Below are positions 12,880 through 26,345 of a stretch of 64,000 nucleotides of DNA, piece after piece. The notes under the pieces are model-generated. The model was not told the DNA's origin. It did not search any database and saw only the letters and a program-made list of their open reading frames with translations. The stretch's first letter is position 1. Every line of letters begins with the position of its first letter. Source of the stretch: Epiperipatus broadwayi (Eukaryota > Onychophora > Udeonychophora > Euonychophora > Peripatidae). Where the stretch lies: assembly GCA_028023455.1 (NCBI GenBank), contig JAQFVV010012423.1:2123273-2187272 (forward strand). The letters run 5' to 3'. A program made the position numbers and the translations under genes.

Positions 12880-13800
12880 TTCCACTACTATTAGTCTGCT
12901 GAAAAATGTGTCTCTCCAAATTTATTTGTTTCTTTGATCCCTAGTCTCTCTTCTCCACACTACACCAGCAAACTTTCTTATTTAACCTATACAATTCAAT
13001 GTGGTCTCTTTCTAGCACTTTTATAATCTATTTGGATTCTTTTTAAGGCTTCAACTGTTTAACTATTATGCTGTTTTAGAAGTCTAGGCTGATTCACTTC
13101 AGACTCTTAATTTTTTCAATGATACCAGTTTATTTTCTCACCCATATACTTTATTTTTTTTGTAACTGCTAACATACATTTCTAAAGCATCTGAAATATC
13201 TTAATTACTATTTTGTCAAGTATAGTATTTATATATCAAATCTATAGATAAATACTGGTAAAGCATATCTATTAAAAATCATCCATTTCAAACATATGGG
13301 AATGTTTCTTTGTAAAATTATTTTTACCAAAAGCATTCTTTTCAAGTTTAATTCTATATCTAATCTCATCCTTATGTTTCCATCTATGTTAATAATCTGA
13401 TCAAGGTATTTGTGATTGTTAAACTTCTTATTCATGTTATGAATCTTCATTTTCTTCCTCCGAAAAAAAAATCCACAGAACATTACTTTAGTCTTTTAAC
13501 ATTTATCTTTAGTCCTACTTTCATATTCTTATCTGATAATTTCTGCAATATATTCTGAAGCATTATTTGCAAAAATAATTATATCACTTACAAAATCTAA
13601 ATGACTTAAATAATCTCCATTTATTGTTATTCCCTTGGCTACCCATTTTAATACACAATATACTTTTTGTAAAACTACTATAAAAAAATCTTGGAGATAT
13701 GGAATCAACCTGATATAAATCCTATTAATGTTAATATTCTTAGTACCATTATTGAATACACTTAAAGGATGATGCTATTGTATTTTGATAGACATTTTTC
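12880..13800 (-). pseudogene. LINE reverse-transcriptase remnant (RTE/BovB-like)
   Basis: Minus-strand translation recovers the second half of a LINE reverse transcriptase. From about 13700 down: a VLKWVAKGITINGDYLSHL segment, then DFVSDIIIFANNA (the place of the F-ADD catalytic box, here degraded to FVSD), and after a frameshift KVMFCG. The 13229-13483 frame follows, with HKYLDQIINIDGNIRM matching the conserved KYLGxxIxxDG motif, and ends near VFIYRF, corresponding to VLLYGCE. Downstream, ARKRPH near 12990-13010 matches the basic C-terminal tail. Loss of the catalytic Asp pair plus several frameshifts make it a dead copy. It appears 5'-truncated. Confidence 0.65.
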
Positions 13801-15560
13801 AGAATATGAGGATCTTGGATCTATATCTCAATGATCCAATACTTTAATCATTGTAGAAATGCTTATAAAAGCAAATGCCTTTTCATAATTATAAATCCAA
13901 AGTATAATGGGAAAATCATATTCATTGATGGATTTATATGTATATATTAACATACAAGATAAATAATTTTAGCAATGGTAATAAAAAAATACATAACACA
14001 TTTTTTAATTTATAAAATTTACTATCTTTTATTAATTACATTCCAATCAACAAAATTTACAAATGAGATCAGGAAGTGAACAAATCATGATTATTCGATT
14101 TTTATTTATTTATTGGGTTATTTAAACTCGTATCTAACGACTACTGTCTGTACAATATTGCAAAAAAAAAATAATAATAATAAGAAGAAAATCATAGAAT
14201 TGAATTTCATTAATGATATCGGTTAATTTTTTCTGTAAATTTTTTATATATATTTAATTTTGTCGATTGCATAATCTAAGCAGTACGTCTAAGTCAAATG
14301 AAAATATATTAAAAAAATTATACAATATATATATATATATATATATACTTTAGATGAACATATGATTGACTTATATATATGATTATATTAATTAATATAT
14401 ATATACACACATGCACATATATAGTGCATATGCTTTAAATTGGAAAAAAATATGCATAGTATATAAATTAATTGATACAACTTTTATTCATTATCTTTAT
14501 CTTATTGATATTATTTATACTTTTTTTTAAAAATGAAAAGCAGGTTTGTTACCTCAAAAAAGTAATCTCGTTATAATGAGAAAATTCTTATTTTTAGTAA
14601 TTTCAATTCTCTATATTTTTAATTATAAAAATTGACTTTTATATTCTAAGATATTTGTATAAAAGTTTTTTTTTATTATTATTATCGTTATTCCATATAA
14701 AAAAATACGGAAATTCATATTTTCTAAAAAAATAAACATTAAATAATTACAAAGTATTCTTTTATTTTTTCCAAGATTTATTCAAAAATTATTTTTAATG
14801 CATCATTTAAAGCAAAATATACCATTTGCTTTTAAATTTGTAGTACATCTCACTTTTTTTTAAATTAAAAGTCAAGATCATAGTATTTTTTTATATATAT
14901 TTAATTGATTTATTATTACTATTATCATGTTTTGTTGTGTTTTTGCTGTATTATAACCAAAACACACGTAAATAGGTAAAAGACGTAATTTTTAAATTCA
15001 TAAGAAAATAAATACAATTGGTCATAGATTTTTTTTTTTAAGTTTTGTTATAAACAATAATTTTATGGTTTGTTGCTTAAAAAGTTATGACATGTTTTTT
15101 GGCAAGTTGAGTTCATTAGTTTTTCTCCTTTGACCATATTGATTTTTTTTTCTTTACTCAGCTGACTGAGTCTCTCGTTTTATTACTGATAATAATGCAC
15201 TATAAAAACCCTTATTCATTAATGTTTTCACTACACATATAACAGTTTTTTTCTTCTCTTTTTTAAATCTTAGCATTCCATTATTTTTTAAATAATGCAT
15301 GACTTTCAACATTTTTATTAGAAAAAATATAAATGTACACACATATAAAAAAAATAACAAACTTCAAACAATTGTTAAAATATCTTTCAAATGCAATGTT
15401 TTTTAAAGTTATTTTGTTTGAAAAAATATCTAATCAGTCCAGACTACCTCAAAAAAAGAATCAAGAATTATAATTCTAAATAAAATTCAATGCAGATTTA
15501 GCAAAATATAAATTTAATAAATACTTTTTCTATTTAAAAATGTATATAACCAATATAATT
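13801..15560. other. A+T-rich non-coding DNA with TA tracts
   Basis: No gene found. (TA)n runs occur at about 14322-14347 and 14394-14405. The short minus-strand frame 15154-15360 is Phe/Lys-rich low-complexity translation. Confidence 0.5.
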
Positions 15561-15562
15561 AG

Positions 15563-15670
15563 TCAAGCGTTGGTGGTAGAGAGGTCAGCACAGCTGCCTT
15601 ACAAGCAGTTGTCCAGGGTTAACGGGTTCGCTTCCCGGCCGATGCTATGACACATGAGAGAAAAAAAAAA
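15563..15670 (+). mobile_element. tRNA-derived SINE head
   Basis: GC-rich 100-bp block in A+T-rich DNA. An A-box-like TGGTGGTAGAGAGGTCAGCA lies at 15571-15590, and a perfect B box GGTTCGCTTCC (consensus GGTTCGANTCC) follows about 40 bp downstream at 15625-15635. An A tract ends it at 15661-15670. The spacing is that of a tRNA gene with its internal pol III promoter. No clean cloverleaf with matching acceptor arms is evident, so a SINE is more likely than a functional tRNA. Confidence 0.65.
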
Positions 15671-17483
15671 CCCAATATAATTTAAAAAATACAGACAGAC
15701 TCATACTGTTGCCAAAGAGTTTTCTAGTATTTATATATTTTTTAAAAAATAGCTGCAGTTTTATTGCAAATTATAAAATTTATAACTGGGATAATTATAA
15801 ATCAACAAATCTTGGCAGCTCAATTATTTCATATATCTCTTCTGCCATGAGTTTTGTTATTTATTTTTAATTCAATTGTGAGCAATTGGAAAATAATTAT
15901 TTAAATTTCTGCTTAAGAATATAAATAATTATGGTTTATATTATTTTTTGTTCAAACTTTTGAAATCAACAAACTCACTTCTAAAAACTTACTAATTTAT
16001 TTTTATTATTAATATATATGTTTTTTTTTTGTTTTTTTTTCCTTGCAATTTGTACAGAAAAGTGGCTATCAAATTAATGATAATTTATAATTTGTGAATG
16101 GGAAAGTATACTTCAATTTCTAATGTACAAAAATATCCATTTAATAAAAATGAACTAACATAGAAAGCACAAACGATTCCTTTATAAAAATATGCTGGCA
16201 TTTAGCACTGTGAAATTTAAATAAAAAAATCAAATTAAATAATCTCACCTTTTTGTTGTATATAAATGAATGTGATAATATGTAATACTCTCTAAAAATA
16301 AGATTAAAAAAAAATCAAATCCACATTTATTAATTGAATCTTTTGTTAAGATGCTTTAAATTCATATATTTAAAAATTTCCAAAAATAAATAAATAATAA
16401 TAACATAGACTAAGAAATTGGTTTCTAACTGCTTTTAATTAAAAAGATTGAATGAAATATTTGAGCATATTTTTGTTTTAATAGCTTTTACTCTTTTAAA
16501 AGTGGTTTTCTAAGTAAATTCTAAAAATCTATTATTGTACTGTTGTTTTTAAAAATTATATTTTAGATTTTATTTGGAGTTTATTCTAACTGAAATAAAA
16601 CTGAAATTTGTTCTACATTTATTTCAAAAGATCCTTTTTTGCAACCAAATTTGCATAAGCAAAATAACAAAAACAAATACTATATTTTTTTTCAATATAG
16701 TCTATAATTAACTTTTGCACTAAGACATCTTTATCATAAGGAAAATAGAATTATGTAACATTTGAAAAAAGTCTAAAAATTATTAAAGAATTTTAAATAG
16801 ATAAAAACCTGAAGATTTTTAGATGTCAGTGAAGGATATTGATTTTTTACTCATTCAATAATGATTCACAAAATAAAGTTTAAATTAGTAAGCAATAAAG
16901 AAAAAACACATTGTGTTACACCATTTTCTAGTTTTCATGCAATGAATTGAAGAATTCATGAATGTCAGTAATGTTACATAAAAATTAATCTTATAAAATA
17001 ACTAAATAATACCATTACTATGTATTATTTCTGTGCAAAAATGCCCATAAACTTTTTTTAGAGATGCCAGATAAAAAATCTTTTTAATACTTTATATGAT
17101 TTGCCTAATTTAACAATGGTGGCAAAACTGGTTTTATGAGCTGTCTGTAGTCCCCAAACTATTCTATGTGATTCTTGAGATATTGGGTTCATTTCCATTT
17201 TCCCTAAGCTTTTATATTAGTAATCTGTAGTAGGATAGTATGTAACAATAATCAAATACTTTAAAGATAAGTAAAGTACAGCTATTTTGAACTTTTAAAT
17301 CTTTAGCTTTTAAATGGTACCAGTTAAAAAGGTTGTTAATATGAATTTTATCATATTTGATTGACAAAAAGTGTTTTGATATTTAATAATCTTGTATTGT
17401 ACCCAGGCTATTTAAAACAATTTTGGCATTCTATCAATCAGATTTTAATATTAACTGTGCAAATAAACACTCAATCAAAGCCA
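15671..17483. other. A+T-rich non-coding DNA
   Basis: No gene, RNA or repeat family recognised; only poly-T/poly-A tracts. Confidence 0.5.
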
Positions 17484-18222
17484 TTAACCTTTTGCCTGCC
17501 TGACTCATCTAAAAATGAAAAGATTTGATGTCACTCTAAATCGGTCACTTTTTGTCCTATGTATAAGAATCTGCACTTGTGGGAAACAGGGAAAAAAGTT
17601 CTGTAAGATGCTGCCATCTCTTGAATTATTTTAAAGTAAAAAATCAATAAAAATGACCAACTATGTCAAACAATACCAAAGCACCACCTTATCTTGGATC
17701 TGATTGGCTGTTTAAATTTTGACAACAAAGAAAATGGCTGCCAAAAAGTAAAGAGTTATGATCATTTTTTGTTTTATTTTGAAAATGATAAATGAATGTT
17801 TTAGACAATTTTAACAGTATTTTTTGATGAATTATAAACAATTTTGAGAAAATAGTGCTAAAAATAAAATTAGTTTAGAAAAATAGTTAAGATTTTAGCA
17901 AGAATTATTTATTTATTGCAAAGTGGGAAGAAATCATGATGTGGCAAATCTTTTTGGTTGGCGATTGTCGTTCCTTTTAATTTCAGCTGCTATCGAATAT
18001 TTTTCAAATTATAAATCAAAATTTATTTTTGAACAAACTTTCGTTCACTTTCATAATCTGACAAATTATTAATATACTTTTTACAAATGAAATTAAAGTG
18101 ATTATATTAAAAGGTGATTATATTTTGACAATTGACTTTGTTAAAGTTTGTGAATTGGCCAATTAAAAGTTTTGATTTTTAACTCACTCGACCAATAATA
18201 TAATTAGTGGTTTAAAGGTTAA
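17484..18222 (+). mobile_element. piggyBac-like non-autonomous TTAA element, copy 2
   Basis: A 739-bp unit starting TTAACCTTTTGCCTGCC (17484) and ending GGTTTAAAGGTTAA (18222). The left terminus is close to the CCCTTTGCCTGCC ends known from piggyBac superfamily transposons. The internal sequence is collinear with 3210-3931 and 62656-63625 (AAGTTCTGTAAGATGCTGCC near 17598, ATTGGCTGTTT near 17704, CCAATTAAAAGTTTTG near 18159). No transposase is encoded. This copy best preserves the left terminus. Confidence 0.75.
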
Positions 18223-18780
18223 TAAAGAGAGATTAAAAAATATTTTTCTGTGATGAGTAGGATTACTATACAGTTGTATTTTTTATAATTTATAAATATT
18301 TTCCAGAGTTTTTGAACATTTAGAAATATATGAAAAGTATTTTATGTGACTTTTATTACTGAAGAATTTGTTCAACCCTGCTATGTAACAAAATTTTTTT
18401 TACACTTTCAATTTTCAAGATAGAGTTAATAGAATTTATATTAAAAAATATTGACTTTTAAAATATAAAGTTTTCCATTAACTATTTTGCTTGTGAAATT
18501 ATAATATTGTTCTAAAATGTTCAGATATTTATTAATCTCTTAAATAATTTGCTTCTCTGTATTTTTTTGTCTATAATTAAACATAATATTTACTGCTTGC
18601 TCTCATTAAATAGTGATTTAGGAACACACATAATTCTGTAGAATTTCATTTTCATCTCTATAGTAAATTCTATCATTACTATAGATAATGTCTATCTTAA
18701 AACATTAATTTAGAAGTTTTAGATACAGTAATCTATAAGCATATGCTTAGAATTTTTTTTCACATGTTTGCAAAATTTAT
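18223..18780. other. A+T-rich non-coding DNA
   Basis: Nothing recognised between the piggyBac-like element and the palindromic TA repeats. Confidence 0.5.
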
Positions 18781-18786
18781 GTCAGC

Positions 18787-18820
<34 letters not shown>

Positions 18821-18825
18821 CTGAC
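18781..18825. repeat. palindromic (TA)n microsatellite, arms GTCAGCCTA/TAGGCTGAC
   Basis: A TA tract flanked on both sides by perfectly complementary unique arms GTCAGCCTA and TAGGCTGAC, giving one complete palindrome. Confidence 0.9.
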
Positions 18826-18856
18826 ATATATATATATATATATATATATAGAGCTG

Positions 18857-18908
18857 CTTTCATTTCTGCTTATATATATATATATATATATATAAGCAGA
18901 AATGAAAG
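18857..18908. repeat. palindromic (TA)n microsatellite, arms CTTTCATTTCTGCT/AGCAGAAATGAAAG
   Basis: Second complete palindrome only 31 bp after the first: perfectly complementary 14-nt arms around a TA core. Confidence 0.9.
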
Positions 18909-21890
18909 AAATATAAAGTTGATGGAGAAAAATTCAGTAATATTTCTATATATTATTTAAAATATTAATTTCAATGTTAACCAAATACAAAAAAAATATT
19001 TGGGTTATTTGTAAAAAAAAAGTTTCACTTGTGATGTTAGTGGATCAATGCTAATAAATGCCAAGGAAGCAAATTGCAGAAATTCTACGAATGTTCAAAG
19101 TTATTAAAAAAACAAAATAAAAAATCAGTTAACTTCCAAAAGAAAAAAAAGTTAGAATTAAGTATGATAAAAGATTCTTTTGCAATTTTATTATGCAAAA
19201 TTCCATTTTTATTTATAAAAACTATTGATTAATTTATGTTTAAAAATGTAATTGAATAAATACAAAAGCGTTATCTGATTCAAAATATTTTACATTAGAA
19301 GGTAAAGAGAAATACAGATCTTAAAAACATCAATGTGCTTATATTTTTTATATGCAAGCATATAAACTATTACATATTTTGAAAATAATTTAGTCTATAA
19401 TTTAAGACAATTAATAATTAAAATATTTGTATATTATTGAATATAGACAAGTATAAGTGTGAGTCTATAAATAGGGCAATTTATCTTGTAAACAATATAC
19501 ATGTAAGCTAGATGGATGTACAATTTAAACAGTTTGTTTTCCAATTGTTTAATACAGTAATAACTGTGATATTTTAAAATAAGTCAGAATTAGGTAATAT
19601 AATTTATTGTACTATTAAAGAATATTTTTTTAGATCTGTGATTTTATTATTATTAGTAGTAGTAATAATAGTAGTATTGTTAATTAATAACTAAAGTAAT
19701 TGATTATTATTTTTGAATTAAAGTAAATTTAAATAAATACTATGTTAAATATATTGTCCATTTTACTTTTCCAAATACATTTGGTAGATGATTTTGCTAT
19801 CCAAAAAAATAACAGTAGTCAATAACAGAATTGGGTAATATGTGAATTTGATATATATATTTTTAGAATTATATGAATAGAACATGCAAATTAAGAGATA
19901 TTAAAAATAATAACATTGTATAATTTCAACTTCACTCTGTCTATTAACATTATGATTGCCTTCAACTAATCATATTCATGATCATATATATATATTAATG
20001 AAAATTTTGACATGATAAGTAACTATGATTTTAAAATAAATAAATTGTTTTATTCTACTTCTTTAAATTAGCATGTCATAGTACAAGAACATGTTACTTT
20101 GTTTAAAATAAAATAAAAAAAAATATTATGTCTTTATTTTATTTGTAAAGTATAATTTCAATTGCATTTATTATTAATAAATAAAATATTAAAGCTCAAA
20201 TAAAATTAAGGCAAATAAATTTTATTTATTTGATAAAAAAAAGGTCTTAATTTTAAAAATGTAATTTAATTAATAATAAGGTACATTTATTTCAAAATCT
20301 TATTTCTAGTGTTATAATTATAATATCTTAAATATGTATATAGTCAATCATTACATATATTATATATAAATATGAAAGAAATTTTAAATCTTATTCTTAT
20401 GCATGATTTAAAAGATTAATCATAGTTCAACTGCTGCAGAAACATGATAACTCTCACAATAATGATAGAAGCTATATTATATTAAAACCTTATGTTTGAT
20501 TTGTAGAAAATCTAAACAATACTAATTTATAAACACAGATTAATTTAGGATCTGTACTCATTAGCTAAAATAGATAGAAAGTCATTTACTGACAAATACT
20601 GGATGTTTAGCTCAGCTGCCTATAGATTCATTATGTGAAAAATTCAAAGCATGGTGTGAATTGGAAAATAATTCTAAAATTAACTTGATGTAAACTTCAA
20701 CTCTAGACAATGGACATGGCAAAAACATGCACAAATCAGTAAAATAAGAAACCAGTCTATGCATTTATTCATTTATAAATGTACAACAATCAACATTACG
20801 AAAAAATATATAGTAAGTGGATTTGATTTTTTTCTGTTTCATTTTACATTTTATTTTTAATTTAAAAACAAAACTATTGTCTTATTAAAATATATAAGGC
20901 TGTACATAGAATTAAACTATTTCTTTTTTTGAAATTATAATGGACTACAATACAAAGTCAAATAAATTTAATAAAATGTATTGATTTAGGTGAATAGCAT
21001 CACTAAAATAGGAAAATATGTAATACTACAAATATCAAAATATCAGTGAGCATATTAGCATATACAAATTGGTTTTTATTTTTTTTATCTCCTTCTGCAT
21101 TAAATAACAGATTAATAAATTGAAGTAAGATTTTGTGAATATTTAGTGTTTTACTCTACTATAATATTTATATTATAGTTTATTAATTATTTAAAATTAA
21201 TTGCAACAAAATAATAACGCAATAATATCAAAGGGTTTTCTAAGGAATGATTAATATTTTACAAACAATCAAATAATAATAATAGTAATAATAATAAAGC
21301 CCAAATTAGTAATATAAACAAATTCATTTTTATATTAAAATATTATAATTAAAGAAGTATTCTCAAAATTTTGAATGTTTAAATAAATAGATAATACAAT
21401 ATACATATATATGATTTTTAAAACTGAGTAAAAATCCAGTTACGTATTATATACACGTATGTATATCATGTAATTATAAAAAGAAAATAATAAGTATTAC
21501 TTCACATATTTTTAGTTGTTGTTTCATTCTAAAATAAATACAAGAATTTGTAAGTTGGCATTCTTTCTAAAATGTATTTTTAATGATAAAAAAAAGTAAA
21601 ATTTTCATTTAAGTGGTTTTTTACTTTTGAGGGACTCTAAATTTGTATTAACTGAAATTAACAACAATAATAAATTTAATTCCTTTTAACAGGAACTTTA
21701 CATTCTATAAACAGCATTTTATAAAATATTCCTTCGTTTAGGAATAAGTCAGTATATAAAGAAATTAGTAATAATAAAAAGAAGATGAAGATTCGTTGCT
21801 TATGTTTTATCACTGATAGAAAAAACATTAGCATGAATTTTCTCATCTTCTAATCCTAATATTAGCTAATGCTTTTTCTGGTATTTTTTT
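18909..21890. other. A+T-rich non-coding DNA
   Basis: No gene or recognisable element. Contains short TA and AAT/TAA simple repeats, for example near 21275-21298. Confidence 0.5.
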
Positions 21891-21904
21891 AAAAATAAAT
21901 TATG

Positions 21905-21990
21905 GAAGGCTTAAACTTTTCTGCTTCTCAACATAGTATCTTGCTAGATGCTTCATCAGCTATGTAGAAATCCGATGATGAATTGTAGAC
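21905..21990 (-). repeat. repeat fragment with decayed hammerhead-like segment
   Basis: On the minus strand GCTGATGAAGCATCTAGCAA is followed by AGATACTATG. CUGAUGA precedes a 6-bp stem II candidate (GCATCT/AGATAC, one mismatch), but the GAAA box is absent. This is the kind of degenerate motif left in Penelope-like and SINE termini. It is a weak call based on one box and one stem. Confidence 0.3.
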
Positions 21991-22059
21991 CATGAAGTCA
22001 ACCTGATCGAGTTGGCAGCAGATTTGAGAGGTTCTATTAACAACCCAATAATTTCTTTT

Positions 22060-23940
22060 ACTTTTATTGAGAAATTATCATGCTGTTAGTAGCAACAGTA
22101 AACAGACAAGTAAAAATGTTTTTCGTAAAATGTGTCTTGATGCTGAAAAATAATAAAAATAATATATACATATAAATAAGTAAAATAAAAACGAAATCTT
22201 AATTTATAATAATTATTATGTGTGAAAGCATTGAAATACTATTTACTAATTTATTGTTTGACCAAGCACCACTTTCAAAAAAATTCTTTTCATCAGTTAT
22301 AGCAAGCCCTTTAACATTAATCCCAAATTATAATAACACTTGAATAATATTCATATTATGTAGATTTTACTTGCTTTATTTAATAATTAACAGAAGTAGA
22401 GATATACAAAATATTTATTTGACGAACATTAAATAAATACTCCAAGTATCTGTTTAATTTTTCAATTGAATATAAATAGATTTTTGAAAAGAATAATGCC
22501 TATTTATCTTAAAAATCTCTGTTCAAATTTTATATGGATCATTAAAACTATATTAAACTCCAAAACAAGCTATGCCTATTTGTTACTAATTTAAATATCT
22601 TTTAGCATTAGCCAAATCAGAAAAATTAATTCAGACTTTATTTTTTCTTAACACAAAATTCTATTCTACAATTGATTTAAAATAATGAACTTTTTACAGC
22701 AGAAACTTTTGTGTATCATTATGCATAACTATTATGCAAATGGATAATTTTCTAATCACTCTCAGAGTCAGCTATCTGATTTTTTCAACAAGTAGATTGA
22801 TGTCGACCTGATCACTGAATCTCTATTTTATTAGAAAAACAAATTTTGTTTTGTTTATTATGAACATTAAACAAATTATTAAATCATTTTTTATAGTAGA
22901 GTGAAGCCATTGTATATGCTTTATTAATTTATTCTATTTCAATTACATGCTTTCCAAAATATAATGTAAACAAACAAAACAATTTATAAATTTAATAAAT
23001 TTTATGATGTAAATATGTCAAATTTATTAAGAGCTTAATAAATTTGATATATTTACATTTGTTACTATCATTTCATTAGATTTGAAAATTGCTTCATAGT
23101 AAATCGAAAGATTTCACGTTGCTTATTTATATATAACATTTAGTGAATTAAATGTGAAGGTATTTTAAGCTTCACACTCTTAATTCGAAATGCTTGAGTC
23201 TGGCTTATTTATATATAAATTTAGGCATAGAAGAAGGTGGGTCCCATCTTTTTCTTATAGTTCTGATTTGTGTTTTAAAATTAAGAGTCCCATGTGCAGT
23301 CATTATTACATCTGATTGGCTGTCACATAAGCATGATTAAAGTGCATCTTTTGAAGGTTTTAACTTTCACATTATTAAAATGTTATGATATGGTAGCTAT
23401 TTCCTTATCATAGAATGTCATATACAATCATGGTTTTTTAATCTGCAATAGCTACAATGCTGTTTAGTCACACAAATACTACAAGCAATATCTCATCAGT
23501 TCTAAGAAGAATGATTGTTTTATATAAATATCAAGTACATATATATTGTTCCTTTGCTCTTTCTGCTGGACACTTTTGGGTTAATTATTCATTTTTGGAG
23601 GCATCATGTTTTAAACAATATGGTTGAGTTTTTTTTCCAGATGATTATCATATTACATATTTCATTGAATTTTTTTCAATGATTATAATAATACAGTATT
23701 ACACAAAACTTTAAATGATTGTAATTAAATAAAATTTAATATAACTGTAGTAAACAAAATAAAAATCATGGTGAAAGAATATTTGCTTCAAGCATGTTTT
23801 GAGATTACACTATCATTATCATCGTTCATACAAAAAATTCATATCATGCTCCTAGCACACATTTTTGGAGCAGGCTCTATTATTCCAAAATTTTGAAAAT
23901 ACTTCACTGGGTCTATTACTGTTTTTCTTACATCCAAAAA
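22060..23940. other. A+T-rich non-coding DNA
   Basis: No gene seen apart from the hairpin at 23007-23058. A GCTTATTTATATATAA phrase is repeated at about 23119 and 23200. Confidence 0.45.
23007..23058. repeat. 52-nt near-perfect hairpin
   Basis: Arms of 25 nt (ATGTAAATATGTCAAATTTA then TTAAG) with one mismatch and a 2-nt AG loop. It is A+T-rich, so it may be a MITE tip or cruciform-prone sequence; precursor-miRNA-like stability is doubtful. Confidence 0.75.
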
Positions 23941-24079
23941 TAATTACCTACTATGGAAAAAATACTTAATGAATACACCTTCAAATATAAACTTAAGATC
24001 AACATTAATAAACCATCACTTAGTTTCTTTATACTGGCAAGATACACCCACAAGTTTATCATGGTAAAGCAACTAATTT

Positions 24080-25130
24080 TTTTTGGATTTTCTTTCTACC
24101 TAGGGCCCTCTGGAATGAGACAAAAGATCCAGAAAAAAACTTAAAGATGATGCTGAGCCCACAACCATTTTTCTTTCCAAAACCAATCTCTCATTATATG
24201 CAAAGTATGCCTTTTCAATCAGATTGTAACTACAAAAATAACCTATTACTCACCAATCATAAACTTCATTAAAACTTTCATTTCACCCATTTACTCACTC
24301 TGAATCAAGCTATTATGGTGCAAAAAATAATCTTAATCTCTGCAAAATGACTTATTCTTCCAACAACCAGAAATGGATTAGGTCTTCACCCCATTCAAAC
24401 TTTTCATAAACAAAAAAGTATCAATCTACTAGCTGCACTGATAAAAAGTTTTCCAATTCTGGAATGTATCCTTTAAATAACATCCACAGACTGATGACTA
24501 CATTCACATGGATATTTGTCTTTGCTCATAAACCAACTTCACAGCATTTATGGTGAGCTGACTTTTTGGTGTTGCTAGATACACCTATTGGAGCATTTAT
24601 AATATGCTGTACCCAGACATAACTAGTGATCCTCAGTCAAAAATGCTAAATATGAACAACAGGCATTTGTTGTAGCAATTCAAAAAAAATAGTCATTGGA
24701 ACCTAATTTTTTTGACTTTCTTTTAAAACTAAATCTTCACACTCTATCTATTTTCTACTTCCTTAAATACTGCAGGTTTTACACCAAACTTGATGCCTTT
24801 TGTTTCTTGTGACACAGGGAAAAAGAAATGCAACAGCACCTATTCTGAGAAATTATGATTAACACATAGATAAAATAACATCAAACTTGATAACCTAATA
24901 GAGACACTCAGTAAAGGATCAATACTGGCAGCCCATGCAGTAATTTTTTGTTTAATTACTTTGTGGTGCACCAGATATACTTTCTGCTTTGGAAACAACA
25001 CCAGAAATCACCCAGCCACATTCTCTAATAAGCCAAACAACTGAAGGCCAGAGATGACAAAATTGCACATCCAGATATATTTGCTGCTACATGGTCACTA
25101 TTAAAAACCTGAGACAGACCATAACATCAA
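24080..25130 (+). pseudogene. degenerate coding island, possible retroelement remnant
   Basis: Less A+T-rich than its surroundings, with longish open stretches interrupted by stops. Plus-strand translation near 24350-24440 gives LILPTTRNGLGLHPIQTFHK, which recalls the LPTRxGGLGIxxP motif seen in many invertebrate retroelement polyproteins. Further on, AFVVAIQKK and ALETTPEITQPHSL can be read. No catalytic motif is visible. It could equally be an old processed gene copy. Confidence 0.3.
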
Positions 25131-25139
25131 AAACCAAAT

Positions 25140-26244
25140 GATGTTTGCTGTAACAAGGACATTTATTTATTTGTTTTTGTTACATATCTCTTTTCTAACA
25201 ATTTTTTAAACATCACATCTGTGTAGTGAATGGATATATTTAATTCAATCAAAAGTATTTTGAACTGATGAACTAAACCTTCAGACAATGAAAATGGAAC
25301 CATAGGCACATACACGGTTTACAAGTTTACATTTATCAGATACCTGCCTAACAATTTATTTGAACTGTACTAATAATATCTATCTCTTTGTTCCAAAGCT
25401 ATGTAGTTTTCAACCATGTAACTTTTTATGAACAATAAAGTTTGGTTTTAAATAAAAAACTATATCAAGATAGAAATAATTTTTAGAGTTAACTTATTTA
25501 CAGTTTATGAAAGCTGATGCTAATAACAAAAAACAAAAATGAAAAAATGTTTATATCAACACAATAAATGATAGCAATAGAGTAAAAAAGGGGGTACTCC
25601 TGTAATGCATTATGTAGGCTAGAGATTTTTTAAAATTTACTATCTAAAAAAATGCCTATAAATGAATAAATAAAAATTCTAAATGTTTAAAGTAAATGAT
25701 GTAAAATTTGTATGATTTTATTCTGAAAATTTTTACAGCCAGTGAAAAATTTGTGTCATTAAATAAATACATTTAAAGTTTGTGATAGTTTAAGATAGAA
25801 AAATCAACTTTAGATTTGTTAATATAAAAAAACTATGTAATATATAGATTTCAGATATGTATTTTTATGTCATCTAATTTACTAATTTAATAGAGATGAC
25901 TTGACAAATTATTTGTTAAATACTAGAAATATTTTCTAATCTATATCCTCAACCAATATGATCATGACTCAGTAGGAAAAAATGTTATTAACATTTTTCT
26001 TAATACAAAATTTTATATTGATAAAAAACGAAAATAATATTCTGTGTCAATGATAATTATAGTAAATATGAAGAAAAAGAAAAGATGATGTACTCAGAGA
26101 TTTTGTAAATCTCAACTAGTTTTAATTCAACTATTAATGGCTCATTTAGTTTTAATATATTATTTTTTTATTTTTATGTTTGATTGAAGATATGGTCTCA
26201 TACATAAATAATGATATTGGTAATGTTATTTTGATATTCATTTT
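25140..26244. other. A+T-rich non-coding DNA
   Basis: No gene or repeat recognised. Confidence 0.5.
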
Positions 26245-26345
26245 GCTATAGTTCTATTGGTTTTGCTCAATGGTAGAATGCAGGCTCAGATTTCAAAGGG
26301 TTTGGACAACAGCTCTGCTCCGTCACCTTGCAACTCCTAAGCAAT
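26245..26345 (+). mobile_element. possible tRNA-derived SINE head
   Basis: TTTGCTCAATGGTAGAATGC (26261-26280) is a near-canonical tRNA/SINE A box (TRGCTCAATGGTAGA). A degraded B-box candidate GGGTTTGGACA follows about 20 bp later, and the block is GC-richer than its flanks. The short spacing and poor B box argue against a functional tRNA. Confidence 0.45.

Noticed and set aside
15563-15670. Functional tRNA gene
   Set aside because: A and B boxes are present, but acceptor and anticodon arms do not form a clean cloverleaf; a SINE head fits better.
22270-22300. CUGAUGA...GAAA on the minus strand near 22283
   Set aside because: Apparent stem II is an A/T homopolymer pairing and stem I does not pair.
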